Translations under genes and position numbers: made by a program
In this document: positions 1 through 8,093 of the stretch, piece by piece
How the letters are laid out: every line of letters starts with the position of its first letter
Position numbering within the stretch: position 1 is the first letter of the stretch
Notes under the pieces: model-generated
The model's input: only the letters and a program-made list of their open reading frames with translations
Database searches by the model: none
Told to the model about the DNA's origin: nothing
From: Candidatus Kuenenia stuttgartensis
GTDB lineage: Bacteria; Planctomycetota; Planctomycetia; Planctomycetales; Planctomycetaceae
Length of the DNA stretch: 36,465 nt
Assembly: GCA_945861465.1 (NCBI GenBank)
Contig: CAMAVB010000053.1
Span: 1-36,465 of the forward strand
Reading direction: 5' to 3'

Positions 1-207
1 GCAGGCAGTCTGATCAAGTTCTCCACCGGCAATCGCATGCTCACCGCCCGAGTCCCCGGCAGCGGAACCTGGGATAACTATCAAACATGGCAGGCCGGCA
101 CGATTGATCTCCATCGAGGCCGCGGTCAACTGATCATCACTGCCCCGGAAAATCCCCCGTTTGCACTGATCGATCTGCGAGCGATCAGGTTGATTCCGCC
201 GAAGTGA
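1..207 (+). CDS. 3' end of a protein with a carbohydrate-binding-like C-terminal domain (partial)
   Basis: The reading frame is open from base 1 and ends with TGA at 205-207, leaving 68 C-terminal residues. The visible part includes GTWDNYQTW, then an L-I-I-T-A-P segment, then ALIDLRAIRLIPPK at the end. A short W-D-Y pattern followed by a closing 'L.DLRA.RL.P' strand is what I recall from the beta-sandwich tail at the end of many planctomycete sulfatases, ThuA-like and DUF1080-type secreted enzymes. This resembles a CBM6 or DUF5077-like carbohydrate-binding module. The catalytic part lies outside the window, so the enzyme class cannot be given. The gene is convergent with hemP, with a palindromic repeat between the two stops. 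Confidence 0.6.
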   Translation, partial: AGSLIKFSTGNRMLTARVPGSGTWDNYQTWQAGTIDLHRGRGQLIITAPENPPFALIDLRAIRLIPPK

Positions 208-235
208 TGGAGTCTTTCTGAATACCGCTGCTCTT

Positions 236-305
236 GTGAGCGGCAATGCGCTAGCCGCCGGTTTTTACAGACGAATTACCCGCGGCTAGCGCCTTGCGGC
301 TCACA
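236..305. repeat. Palindromic intergenic repeat between convergent genes
   Basis: Arms at 236-261 and 280-305 are inverted repeats with about 3 mismatches in 26 positions; the core of both is GCGCTAGCCGC. The loop is about 18 bases. It lies exactly between the stop of the plus-strand gene (207) and the stop of hemP (322). The element could therefore serve as a bidirectional terminator, although neither side has a clean T-run. I remember similar 'GTGAGCCGCAAGGCGCTAGCC' elements scattered through planctomycete genomes, so this is probably a dispersed REP-like element. Confidence 0.7.
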
Positions 306-321
306 GGTTGTCATCTGGCCG

Positions 322-564
322 TTATTTATTCAGCAGCAGTCTGCCATTGCGAGTTGCGCGAAGACGGTATCGCTGGCCTTCGTGTTCGATGATGACCTCC
401 GTCGTACCGTCGGCAATTTCGCTAAATCGGACGACTGGCTGAATATCGAAATTCCGGGCAGAGACCTCGCCGCTGTCGTGACATCCTGATGTGTCGACAC
501 TTGCTTTTCCGTTGACGCTCGTCTGATCGCCGCCAAGCGGCTCTGGTGATTTGTCTGCGTTCAC
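322..564 (-). CDS. hemP: Hemin uptake protein HemP family
   Basis: An 80-residue protein whose last 30 residues fit the HemP/HmuP family: a short strand with [19 protein letters not shown] leading to LLLNK at the very C-terminus. This matches the family pattern of I.H.G..YRLR.TR.GKL.L.K. The first 45 residues are polar, low in complexity and probably disordered, so the protein is longer than the usual roughly 60-residue HemP. In proteobacteria HemP/HmuP is a small cytoplasmic factor needed for expression of heme-uptake genes; no receptor or hemin ABC transporter is adjacent here. The start is GTG at 564, with a weak AGG about 8 bases upstream. A promoter with a Fur-box-like palindrome lies about 80 bases upstream, supporting iron control. 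Confidence 0.8.
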   Translation of the reverse strand: MNADKSPEPLGGDQTSVNGKASVDTSGCHDSGEVSARNFDIQPVVRFSEIADGTTEVIIEHEGQRYRLRATRNGRLLLNK

Positions 565-640
565 ACGCTGTACCTGTTTTAGACAATTTCAGGATTCGGG
601 ATTTGTAAGCAATCTCGTTGACATGCCACTCACGACGGCT

Positions 641-669
641 ATTATGTTGCGACTGAGTCTCAATTTCAA
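641..669 (-). promoter_or_regulatory. Predicted sigma-70-type promoter of hemP
   Basis: On the minus strand, TTGAAA (669-664) and CATAAT (646-641) are separated by exactly 17 bases. Transcription would start near 634 and give a leader of about 70 bases before the GTG of hemP at 564. The 17-base spacer is filled entirely by the palindrome described separately, which is a geometry suited to repression. Confidence 0.5.
647..663. promoter_or_regulatory. Fur-box-like operator in the hemP promoter spacer
   Basis: The plus strand reads TTGCGACTGAGTCTCAA. The inner 15 bases form a 7-1-7 inverted repeat (TGCGACT, G, AGTCTCA) with one mismatch, like the TGAGAnTnAnTCTCA form of Fur boxes. It occupies the spacer between the predicted -35 and -10 of hemP. 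Binding by an iron-responsive Fur-family repressor is inferred from this match and from the role of HemP. It might also act on the divergent DUF1559 gene. Confidence 0.5.
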
Positions 670-839
670 TGCTTCGGTGCTCCAGCCAGCCTGATTCCTG
701 CAGATTTTTGCAGGATGCCAGCCACGCTCGGGTAACGGAATTGCCAGCTCAGCAGATGCGTCTGGCCCGGATGTGGTTTCATTGCGCCGCCTGTTTGGCC
801 TTCCCTGCTGCTCTGCTCAAACCGAAGAAAAGGCAAATC

Positions 840-1829
840 ATGAAGAAGTCGTCCCTCAGATCCTCCCGGCGAGGATTTACCCTGATCGAACTCCTGGTTG
901 TGATTGCCATCATTGCCGTTTTAATTGCACTCCTGCTGCCGGCAGTTCAGGCGGCTCGCGAAGCCGCCCGGCGGACGCAGTGCAGGAATAATCTGAAACA
1001 GCTGGGACTCGCGTTGCACAACTACCATGATGTCCACAATGTGTTTCCACCGGGAGGGACCTATCTGGCCGCGACGGTCCAGCCAGCTGGCTGGTCGATT
1101 CAAGCGCGACTGCTGCCGTATATTGAGCAGGCGAATTTGACGAGTCTGATGGACTTCAGCAAAAGTTACTCGGTTCAGCCTGCGGTCACTCCCATTCGTA
1201 TTTCGATATTGATGTGTCCCAGTGAGATTAACGACAAAGCATACATTGATGGAGCTATCACATACTGGCCTGTCAGCTATGCCGCCAATTACGGTGAGTG
1301 GTTTCTCTGGAATCCAATCAATGGCCAGCTCGGTACGGGTGCCTTTGGTCCGAATGCCAGAACAGGAATGCGAGACATTACGGACGGAACAAGCAATACA
1401 CTCGCGATGGCGGAAGTGAAGTCGTTTCAATACTACCTGCGTGATGTCGGTCCCGTTGGAAATCCACCGGTACCGAACGATCCGGCGGCCATCAGTGGTC
1501 TCGGCGGGACACTTAAGAATTCCGGGCACGCAGAATGGGTTGACAGCCGCGCCAACCAGACGGGTTTTACCACGACGTTTACGCCGAACACCAAAGTTCC
1601 GCATAACGATAGCGGCACAATTCGCGACATAGATTGGGTGAATATCCGCGAAGGCAACAATGCAGCGGAATCCACATACGGTGTTTTCACATCTCGCAGT
1701 TTCCATACGGGCACTATTCAGGGCCTGCTCGTCGATGGATCAGTGCGAGGATTCTCGGACAATATCGATCGTGGACTCTGGCGAGCCGCAGGAACACGTG
1801 GCGGTGGCGAAGTGTCCGGCGAGTTTTAG
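840..1829 (+). CDS. DUF1559 domain protein with type IV pilin-like N-terminus (H-X9-DG family)
   Basis: A 329-residue protein. The start is taken at ATG 840 because AAAAGG lies just upstream and the prepilin motif then falls at residues 11-17. Upstream in-frame ATGs from 669 add a Cys-rich stretch with no counterpart in the family. Residues 11-35 are a classic prepilin leader ([19 protein letters not shown]) followed by [14 protein letters not shown] and [17 protein letters not shown], the hallmark of planctomycete DUF1559 proteins. Near residue 289 the C-terminus has [12 protein letters not shown], the H-X9-DG motif. Such proteins are expected to be cleaved by a prepilin peptidase and to sit in the inner membrane or be assembled as pseudopilins; their function is unknown. 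Planctomycete genomes carry dozens of paralogues, usually as single genes, as here. Confidence 0.93.
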   Translation: MKKSSLRSSRRGFTLIELLVVIAIIAVLIALLLPAVQAAREAARRTQCRNNLKQLGLALHNYHDVHNVFPPGGTYLAATVQPAGWSIQARLLPYIEQANLTSLMDFSKSYSVQPAVTPIRISILMCPSEINDKAYIDGAITYWPVSYAANYGEWFLWNPINGQLGTGAFGPNARTGMRDITDGTSNTLAMAEVKSFQYYLRDVGPVGNPPVPNDPAAISGLGGTLKNSGHAEWVDSRANQTGFTTTFTPNTKVPHNDSGTIRDIDWVNIREGNNAAESTYGVFTSRSFHTGTIQGLLVDGSVRGFSDNIDRGLWRAAGTRGGGEVSGEF

Positions 1830-1966
1830 AACCACGAGCATCACGGAGATCCTGCACTTCGCCGGGTCGCAGCGGATGTCATGTGTATGTGCATTTGTGT
1901 CCCGGGATTTCAATTGTTCTCATTCTGACCATAAACCGTAGTACAAGTTGACGGGCGACTCAGACC

Positions 1967-2122
1967 ATGGCAAAGACTCTGTGCGACATGAAAAAGCAAC
2001 TCAAAGCCGATTTCGCGAGCTACAAGCTTTTGGTCTGCAACCCATCTCATGTCTGCACAAAATGTGGTCGTGCCGCAAATGACAAGAAGCTGCTCTGCAA
2101 ACCGGAGCGATTGAGAGATTAG
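1967..2122 (+). CDS. Small conserved CxxC protein (zinc-ribbon-like), 51 aa
   Basis: ATG at 1967 and TAG at 2120-2122 give 51 residues. It begins MAKTLCDMKKQLKADF, has a central VCTKCGRAANDKKLLCKP and ends RLRD. Cysteines at 6, 25, 30, 33 and 44 include a CxxCGR knuckle and a later LCKP, so one zinc-binding site is plausible. I remember short bacterial proteins of this form (start '.KTLCD.KK', end 'C.KCGR.A....LCKP'), annotated only as hypothetical. No strong Shine-Dalgarno is visible. A short hairpin follows the stop. Function unknown. Confidence 0.6.
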   Translation: MAKTLCDMKKQLKADFASYKLLVCNPSHVCTKCGRAANDKKLLCKPERLRD

Positions 2123-2133
2123 TGCTCATCACT

Positions 2134-2153
2134 GAATGCGTGACAGCGCATTC
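2134..2153. terminator. Short hairpin between convergent genes
   Basis: GAATGCG (2134-2140) and CGCATTC (2147-2153) form a perfect 7-bp stem with a 6-base loop. It lies between the stop of the 51-aa gene (2122) and the stop of queE (2191). There is no T-run on either side, so it is at best a weak bidirectional terminator. Confidence 0.35.
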
Positions 2154-2190
2154 TTACGCCCCACCTCTCCACCTGAACGTGGTTCAACGG

Positions 2191-2868
2191 TCACGTGCCG
2201 CGGACGTTGCCGAATTGTTCAATTTGGAGGCGTGACGAAAACTGGAAGCCAAGCTCGGTTGCCAGCGGGCGAAGCCAGACAGATCGTTCGGCGAGTTGTT
2301 CGCGCGTCCTGGCCTGCGGCATCAGCCACACGATGCCGGGATCAACTTCGCTGAAATGGGATAACCATGCCCGCACTTCAGCGACGTCCTGAGGCTGGTC
2401 GATCACAAACTTCAGGATGCAACTGTAACGCGAGAGCAGCGAGCGGATGACTTCCGGGCGAAATCGGGCGTGTTCATGGCGGTCATGCCAAACGGCATCG
2501 TCGGGAACAGAATTGCGCATTTTAGGGCTGATCGCCATGAGATCACAGACCACCGGTTGATCAACAGTCCCTGCGGTTTCGATCGTGATTCGTTTTCCCA
2601 GTGCGCGGCATCGCTGAGCCAACGGGACCAGATCCGGCAGCAGCATCGGTTCGCCGCCGGTCAGGACTACGTCCGGTGCCAGACTGTCCGCGACACGCCA
2701 CGAGAGTTCATCGACAGAAAAGCCCGTGCCTTCGGGCTTCCACGACGTGTATGGCGTATCGCAGAACCAGCAGCGCAGGTTACAGCCTGAGGTCCGAATG
2801 AACAGAGACTGCGTCCCGGCCCACGGCCCTTCTCCCTGAATGGATTTAAAGATTTCGGCTATCTGCAC
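2191..2868 (-). CDS. queE: 7-carboxy-7-deazaguanine synthase (radical SAM)
   Basis: A 225-residue radical SAM enzyme that converts 6-carboxy-5,6,7,8-tetrahydropterin to 7-carboxy-7-deazaguanine on the queuosine / preQ0 route. The N-terminus reads IAEIFKSIQGEG, with the substrate-binding QGEG. The [4Fe-4S] motif CNLRCWFC supplies Cys29, Cys33 and Cys36 in CxxxCxxC spacing, followed by DTPYTSW. The SAM-binding LTGGEPML is at 70-77, with ETAGT and SPKMRNS further on, all as in QueE. The start is GTG at 2868, which aligns with the family start M-x-IAEIF. It lies 87 bases downstream of the DUF255 gene on the same strand and may be cotranscribed with it, although the functions do not suggest a shared pathway. 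No other queuosine genes are in the window. Confidence 0.95.
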   Translation of the reverse strand: MQIAEIFKSIQGEGPWAGTQSLFIRTSGCNLRCWFCDTPYTSWKPEGTGFSVDELSWRVADSLAPDVVLTGGEPMLLPDLVPLAQRCRALGKRITIETAGTVDQPVVCDLMAISPKMRNSVPDDAVWHDRHEHARFRPEVIRSLLSRYSCILKFVIDQPQDVAEVRAWLSHFSEVDPGIVWLMPQARTREQLAERSVWLRPLATELGFQFSSRLQIEQFGNVRGT

Positions 2869-2955
2869 GTTTGAGACATTGACAGAGGCTAACGCGAATG
2901 TCGCCAGGTGGCGGGAAAACGCCGCAGAATACCCATCGGATCGAAGTCATGCCGG

Positions 2956-5649
2956 TCATTCGTCTTTCTTCTCGACGTTTTTTCCGTCCTGCTGTGCGTC
3001 TGCCTTTTCTTCATCCTCGTCCTTTTCGTCGTCTTTCGGAAATTTGGATACATGCATCCGTTTGATTTTGTCGCCGGGATTGGCGAGCGGACGCTTTCCG
3101 ATCAACTTTTTCGTCTCTGGCAGCTCACACGCTTTGGAATTACATGCCTGGACTTTCACTTCGACTTCCAACTCCGCTACTTCCGCCGTTTCGTCGGCGG
3201 CAATTTCCAGCAGCGCATAAATGATGACTCGCTCACCGTACACATGCGAAGGTTCATCCTGACCTTCGACGTCCAGCAATTCATGCTTCGGGTATTTCAC
3301 TTTCGTCATCTTGATTTTTTGTTTGCTCGTGATCTTCACTTCGGTCGGAATCGTGAAATCCGGGTTCGACGGGTTTGCATTAATATGCCATCCGTCGGCA
3401 ATCGTCAGTTCAATGGCCATCAGACATTTACCGCCGCGTTCCAGCTTGTCGAAGTATGGATAGATCTTCACCTTGACGGGACTCTCCTGTCCCTGACTGA
3501 ACGGCGACGGCGCTAGCGGATCCGGCAACACAGGCTTGAACGCCTGCTGCGCGCCGCTGTCTGATCCATTCGGCTGTGGGGCGTCGTCCTTTGCCTGCAA
3601 CGCCAGCAGATCCTGTAACGCCATCCCCAGGCCGGCACAGGACACAGGTGCGGCATCGAGCGCTCCGCTGAATCGCTTGAGCGTCGATTCAGCAACCTTG
3701 CGGAACTGAGGATCATGATCACTCAGCGCCAGCAGGTTTCGAATTGTAATACTGTTGCCTGACGGCGACACAGAATCGTACGGCGAACTTGTCCGCGCGA
3801 ACAATTTCTCGTGGTCGTGCGCCGTAAAAAAGAATGTCGATTGAGCTTCGTCGTAGAACTGTGCAATCTGCAGTGTTGTGAGTTCATTGGCGGCCGTCAG
3901 CCAGCGTGCGTCTTGTGTCGCTCCATGCAACGTCCGCAGCGCCGAGGCGAGGCAGGCGTAGTCGTCCAGATAGCCGCGCGGTCCCGGCGTTTCATTTCGC
4001 CACGAACGCAGCAGATGACCTTCGCTGTCCCGCAAATGTGTCAGCAGAAAATCGGCGGCTTTCGCCGCCAGTTGCAGGTCGTGTTCGCGACCCGGCAATT
4101 GACCGCTTGTCGCCAGTCCCTGAATCATCAGAGCGTTCCATTCAGTGAGCACTTTATCGTCCAGCAGCGGGCTCGGCCGCATTGAGCGAACCTGCAACAA
4201 CTGATTCCGCATGTCAGCCAGGCGTGCTTCCAGGGAAACGGCGTCGATCGACTGCTGTGCTGCAAGCTCCTCCACCGTGATCGGCAGAAACAGAACTCGA
4301 CCGTGCTCAAACGACTGCGGTTCGTGAAATCCATATGCTGTCATGAACAATTCCGCGTCGTCCGGTTTCAATGTCTCCCGAATCTGTGCTTCCGTCCAGA
4401 CATAGGATTCGCCTTCAATCGCATTCGTTTCTGCATCCAGCGCGGAACAGAAACCGCCGCCCGGCAGGGTCATTTCTCGTTCAAGGAACACGACCAGTTC
4501 TGCAATCACTCGCAGATAAAGCGGATTGTCTGTCAGCAGCGCGGCCTGCGCATAAGTCTCGAGCAACTGCGCCTGATCGTACAGCATTTTCTCGAAGTGA
4601 GGCACATTCCAGCGGCGATCGGTACTGTAGCGATGAAAACCGCCACCCAGATGGTCTCGGATGCCGCCTTTCGCCATGGCCGTGAGGGAATGATCGACGA
4701 TCTTCAGGAGCTCCGGACGCGGATTCTCGGCGTGCAGTCCCAGCAGAAACAGGAGTCGTGGCGCGTTCGGAAATCGAGGACCCTCGGGCCTGCGTTCATT
4801 GAAATCCACACCGCCATGGTCAGGATCGTAACGGCCTTCTATGCCCGTCACGACCGCGTCCAGCAACTCGCGCGTGAGATCCTTAGGCTCGGCGAGAACC
4901 ATCGGACCGGAAAGACGACGCACTTCGCGCGCGATCATGGCGGCGGAACCCGCGACAGCTTCCTGTTTGTCTGTCCAGAGTTCCGTAATCCGACTGGCGA
5001 CCGTCAGGAATCCGGTGCGTCCATCAGGTGAATCTTCTGGCGGCAAGTAGGTCGCGCCGGCAATCGGATCGCCTTCCGGTGTCAGAAACATTGATAACGG
5101 CCAGCCACCGCCACCGCCCGCACCGGTTGCCTGCTGATACACGATCAAGCTCGTCATATAGATATCATCTACGTCCGGACGTTCCTCACGATCCACTTTA
5201 ATACAGACAAAATGCTCATTCATGTAGTCCGCAATTTTCTGGTTCGAAAAAACCTGACGCTCCATGACATGGCACCAATAGCAACTGCTGTATCCCACAG
5301 ACAGAAACACGGGCCTGTTTTCCGCACGAGCCTTTTCAAAGGCTTCTGGTCCCCACGGATACCAGTCCACCGGATTATGGGCGTGCATCAGCAGGTATGG
5401 GCTGGATTCACGGGCCAGACGGTTTGCCGGGACAGCTTCCGTTCCTTTCGGTGCCTGGCCGTGGTCATCCGGATCCGAAGCATTTGTCACGGATTTCTCC
5501 GTCGTTGCGGGAGTGGTTGAATTACTTTTTTCATCTGAACCAGTTGCCTGCACTGCGTTTGCCACGCCGGGGAATAAACCGCACAACGAACCGCATGAAA
5601 CCAGCAGTATTATCACCGTTGCGTTGACCGCAAACCACTTTGAAATCAT
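2956..5649 (-). CDS. Exported DUF255 / thioredoxin-like protein fused to a DsbD-N-like domain
   Basis: The start is placed at ATG 5649, with GACGAG upstream; a TTG at 5685 in the same frame is less likely. This gives 897 residues. Residues 1-32 are an export signal ending FPGVANA; LVSC at 16-19 could alternatively be a lipobox. From about residue 77 comes the DUF255 (YyaL / SPATA20) signature [20 protein letters not shown], then SCYWCHVM with the redox pair Cys123/Cys126, followed by the alpha/alpha-barrel part ([29 protein letters not shown]). From about residue 720 to 840 there is a second module, [18 protein letters not shown] through ADGWHINAN to [11 protein letters not shown], which resembles the N-terminal thiol domain of DsbD. 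The tail is rich in Asp, Glu and Lys. A role in periplasmic disulfide handling is inferred. No DsbD transmembrane part is present. Confidence 0.88.
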   Translation of the reverse strand: MISKWFAVNATVIILLVSCGSLCGLFPGVANAVQATGSDEKSNSTTPATTEKSVTNASDPDDHGQAPKGTEAVPANRLARESSPYLLMHAHNPVDWYPWGPEAFEKARAENRPVFLSVGYSSCYWCHVMERQVFSNQKIADYMNEHFVCIKVDREERPDVDDIYMTSLIVYQQATGAGGGGGWPLSMFLTPEGDPIAGATYLPPEDSPDGRTGFLTVASRITELWTDKQEAVAGSAAMIAREVRRLSGPMVLAEPKDLTRELLDAVVTGIEGRYDPDHGGVDFNERRPEGPRFPNAPRLLFLLGLHAENPRPELLKIVDHSLTAMAKGGIRDHLGGGFHRYSTDRRWNVPHFEKMLYDQAQLLETYAQAALLTDNPLYLRVIAELVVFLEREMTLPGGGFCSALDAETNAIEGESYVWTEAQIRETLKPDDAELFMTAYGFHEPQSFEHGRVLFLPITVEELAAQQSIDAVSLEARLADMRNQLLQVRSMRPSPLLDDKVLTEWNALMIQGLATSGQLPGREHDLQLAAKAADFLLTHLRDSEGHLLRSWRNETPGPRGYLDDYACLASALRTLHGATQDARWLTAANELTTLQIAQFYDEAQSTFFFTAHDHEKLFARTSSPYDSVSPSGNSITIRNLLALSDHDPQFRKVAESTLKRFSGALDAAPVSCAGLGMALQDLLALQAKDDAPQPNGSDSGAQQAFKPVLPDPLAPSPFSQGQESPVKVKIYPYFDKLERGGKCLMAIELTIADGWHINANPSNPDFTIPTEVKITSKQKIKMTKVKYPKHELLDVEGQDEPSHVYGERVIIYALLEIAADETAEVAELEVEVKVQACNSKACELPETKKLIGKRPLANPGDKIKRMHVSKFPKDDEKDEDEEKADAQQDGKNVEKKDE

Positions 5650-5878
5650 AGGTATCTCGTCTGTTTGTCTTTGTTGACTCTGCAAATCTGACCGACTTCG
5701 TCAATCAGCGAACACAACATTCGCCCGCCAGATTCTACGCACAGTCACGCCAGATATGAACTCCGGCAGTTTCTACCGCTCTAGGGGAATGGTAAATCAA
5801 GTGTCCTGCAAAGAATAGCGAACTTCCGGTCAGCGATCCCGATATGAAATATGGCCGGGAACGTCATTTCAGCATGAA

Positions 5879-6158
5879 TTGGGAAGCCCCGGAAACCGGG
5901 TCACGAACGCGGTCATGGGTCAGAGTTCGGCTGGATGGAACGTCGGCATCAATAAAATTCGCCGTACTCTGGAACACGGATTTGTGGATTTGGTCAACGA
6001 TTCACGATCACTTGACCGAAAACAGAAGAGTCGGACTGCGCAGCGGAAAACGACCCGTTGTGATTGCGCGCGTCCGGCGGACCCACGTTCACGAAGTGAT
6101 TCAAAGTGTCCCGATACCGGACGCGGTTGATTGCTTCTCGGATGTTCCGGATGGATGA
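5879..6158 (+). pseudogene. Possible remnant of a small gene upstream of the HlyD-like gene
   Basis: The roughly 500 bases between the divergent starts at 5649 and 6151 hold no clear gene. Two short overlapping frames exist. One (5879-6130) contains NKIRRTLEHGFVDLVNDSRS followed by LDRKQKSRTAQRKTTR, which looks protein-like; the other (to 6158) contains GKRPVVIARVRRTHVHEV and ends with TGA inside the next gene's ATGGATGA. Joined by a frameshift they would resemble the start of a PilZ-type protein (helix, then basic 'RR.x.R', then beta strands). That is a guess. It could equally be plain intergenic sequence. Confidence 0.18.
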
Positions 6159-7641
6159 ACCCATGGAATCGCCGATCATAGCCACATTGCCGCGCGGACA
6201 TCGTATGGACAGACGCTTCGGAGTTGTCTTTGACATTGCTCCGGAATTGTCCGACGACCTCACTCGGGTCGATGGTGTGCGTACGCGCGAAGCCGTGATT
6301 CTGAATCAGCTGGGCATCTATTTCTGGGGTCAGATGGCGCTCTGGCGGCACCGCGAGATGTCGGCGATCGCCGACGAACTTCAAATTTCTATCGGGCGGA
6401 TGGTTGATGAAGCCTGGACGGAGCAGGCGAAAAATCTGTGTTCCGTGGCGGCACTTCGCAAGTCCTCAACGCTGCCTGCGTCACCCTTGCGAACCATGTC
6501 GTTGTTAGCCGTTGCCTTGCTGACCGGATTTTGCCTGGTGTATTTCCTGGGGCAACAACGTAATCAGCCGTTGACCGGCATTCTTTCAGCCGACATGACC
6601 ACGATCCGTGTGCCTGCGGCATCACGGTTAACGAATGTCCAGATCAAGTCCGGGGATGAAGTTTTCTCCGGTCAGCCCTTGTTGACCCTGGAGAAACTTG
6701 AACATCTGGCGCTGATTGAATCGCATGAGCAGTTTGTGCGCGACCTTGAACGAGAAGTGAAGCGCGTCACAGCGCAGGCGGTGATTGAACTGGAATGGCG
6801 GACGCGGGAACTGAATCGCGATCTTTCCCATGTTCGTCAGCGCGTGGCCTTGAAAGAACTTGACGGCAGGACTGCCAGCCACGTTTCTGACGGCCAACGG
6901 AACCGCGTGCAGGACGGCGTGCCAGTCCGCAGCGTTTCTTCGAGCAACGCGGCTCAGTTGAATTCCAGACATCTGACCCTCGCGCGTGGAATCATGTTCT
7001 TCAGCGGAGCCAGCGGCAAGTCGTCAGCGGTCTCCGAATCCGCACTCGTTCCTGATGTTCCGGTACCCGTGCAGACGGCTGCAACGCAACACAATGCTGT
7101 GAGTTCGGATTCCGAAGCAGCTTCTCCGGTTGATCCAGACCTGCAGACGCTTCGTGCGGAACAGTCACGTCTGGAAGCTGTCCGCAGTACTTTACCGGCC
7201 ATTGTCAACGAAGCCGTCGGAGCGACCACGATTCAGGCCCAGTATGCCGAGGCCGCCCGAAAATTGGAGTCCATGAAGACGGTGAGTCGCGTTGTCAACG
7301 TCACGTCGCCGGTGTACGGCACCGTCGGACAAGTTCGTTACCGTGAAGGTGACGATATGCATGAGGGAGAAGTGATGCTCAGCATCCTGCACACCGATCG
7401 GCGGTACGTCACGGCGTATCTGCCGACGCGACGAGTCAGAGAAATGCGACCGGGGCAGGAAGTCGAACTGCTATTTCCCGGCAACGAGGAATTCAGAGGC
7501 CAGGTGGTGGACATTCCGATGGTCGCTGAAGTGACCGGCCAAACCGGCGACACGCTGGCAGCGATCCGCATTGAACAAGTGGGGCGTCTGTGGCCCAACG
7601 TGCCCATTGGTTCTCAGATCGACGTGACTTCGTCGCGCTGA
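6151..7641 (+). CDS. HlyD-family membrane fusion protein with an N-terminal helix-hairpin-helix-like segment
   Basis: 496 residues from ATG 6151. ATG 6163, preceded by GGATGA, and ATG 6142 are alternative starts. Residues about 34-78 read SDDLTRVDGVRTREAVILNQ and then LGIYFWGQMALW, the 'DDL..I.GVG......L..LGI....Q.A.W' pattern of the helix-hairpin-helix domain seen in flap-endonuclease-like proteins, although the usual G-x-G is altered to GVRT. A single membrane helix (about 114-134, SLLAVALLTGFCLVYFLG) follows. The outer part has the barrel-sandwich half-motifs VPAASRLTNVQIKSGDEVFS and VTSPVYGTVGQVRYREGD, a polar and partly helical hairpin between them, and a beta-barrel with VTAYLPTRRVREMRPGQEVE. 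This is the HlyD/EmrA adaptor plan of export or polysaccharide-secretion systems. No transporter partner is adjacent. Confidence 0.8.
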   Translation: MDEPMESPIIATLPRGHRMDRRFGVVFDIAPELSDDLTRVDGVRTREAVILNQLGIYFWGQMALWRHREMSAIADELQISIGRMVDEAWTEQAKNLCSVAALRKSSTLPASPLRTMSLLAVALLTGFCLVYFLGQQRNQPLTGILSADMTTIRVPAASRLTNVQIKSGDEVFSGQPLLTLEKLEHLALIESHEQFVRDLEREVKRVTAQAVIELEWRTRELNRDLSHVRQRVALKELDGRTASHVSDGQRNRVQDGVPVRSVSSSNAAQLNSRHLTLARGIMFFSGASGKSSAVSESALVPDVPVPVQTAATQHNAVSSDSEAASPVDPDLQTLRAEQSRLEAVRSTLPAIVNEAVGATTIQAQYAEAARKLESMKTVSRVVNVTSPVYGTVGQVRYREGDDMHEGEVMLSILHTDRRYVTAYLPTRRVREMRPGQEVELLFPGNEEFRGQVVDIPMVAEVTGQTGDTLAAIRIEQVGRLWPNVPIGSQIDVTSSR

Positions 7642-7838
7642 AACCGTAGGCGACCTCGCTCTGCGACTCGCATTCCTGCCAACTGTTTGGACATCTCCCC
7701 GTATTGCCACATTACGCTTCCGCCGTTGCAGCACCCAATCTGAAGGAAGCCAGCGTGACGCTCGCACAACTCGTGATCGCGCAATACCACTCGGATTCCG
7801 ACGTTGCCGCGTCAGGCTTATCTGAACGAACCCGACGG

Positions 7839-7969
7839 CTGGCCAGTTTGTGAATCTGCAATTCCCGTGTATGTAGGGTGGGACAAGAGACAGCGCCGGC
7901 CCACCATTTATTCGATCTGGTGGGCCTGCGCTCCGCTGGTCCCACCCTACAAATTCATAAATTGGCCAG
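7839..7969. repeat. Nested palindromic repeat in the 450-bp gap before the DUF1549 gene
   Basis: The gap 7642-8093 has no convincing gene. It contains a large inverted repeat. The inner arms (7872-7906 and about 7918-7951) begin and end TGTAGGGTGGGAC / GTCCCACCCTACA, with roughly 4 differences over 35 bases. The outer arms (7839-7858 and about 7951-7969) share CTGGCCA and TGAAT, offset by an extra 13 or so bases on the left. The GGGTGGGAC...GGCCCACCA core is one I recall as dispersed in planctomycete and cyanobacterial genomes. The short frames running through it are by-products of the repeat. Confidence 0.7.
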
Positions 7970-8093
7970 CATTTGCACCGAAAGGTTGACTCCTGTAAGG
8001 CTGTCAGTTCTAATACTTTCAGTCGCGGTCGGCGGTTCCTTAACCGTCCCCTCCGAATGCTGCGACCTCCCTCCCTAAATTGGATGACAACAG

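Noticed and set aside
697-714. Hairpin CCTGCA-GATTTT-TGCAGG upstream of the DUF1559 gene
   Set aside because: Only 6 bp of stem, and no further sign of a riboswitch or terminator; it may be chance.
669-839. Extension of the DUF1559 protein to an upstream ATG at 669
   Set aside because: It would put 57 residues before the prepilin leader, which must be near the N-terminus, and it overlaps the hemP promoter. ATG 840 has a Shine-Dalgarno site.
921-1706. 261-aa minus-strand frame across the DUF1559 gene
   Set aside because: Antisense shadow of a well-supported gene; no recognisable domain.
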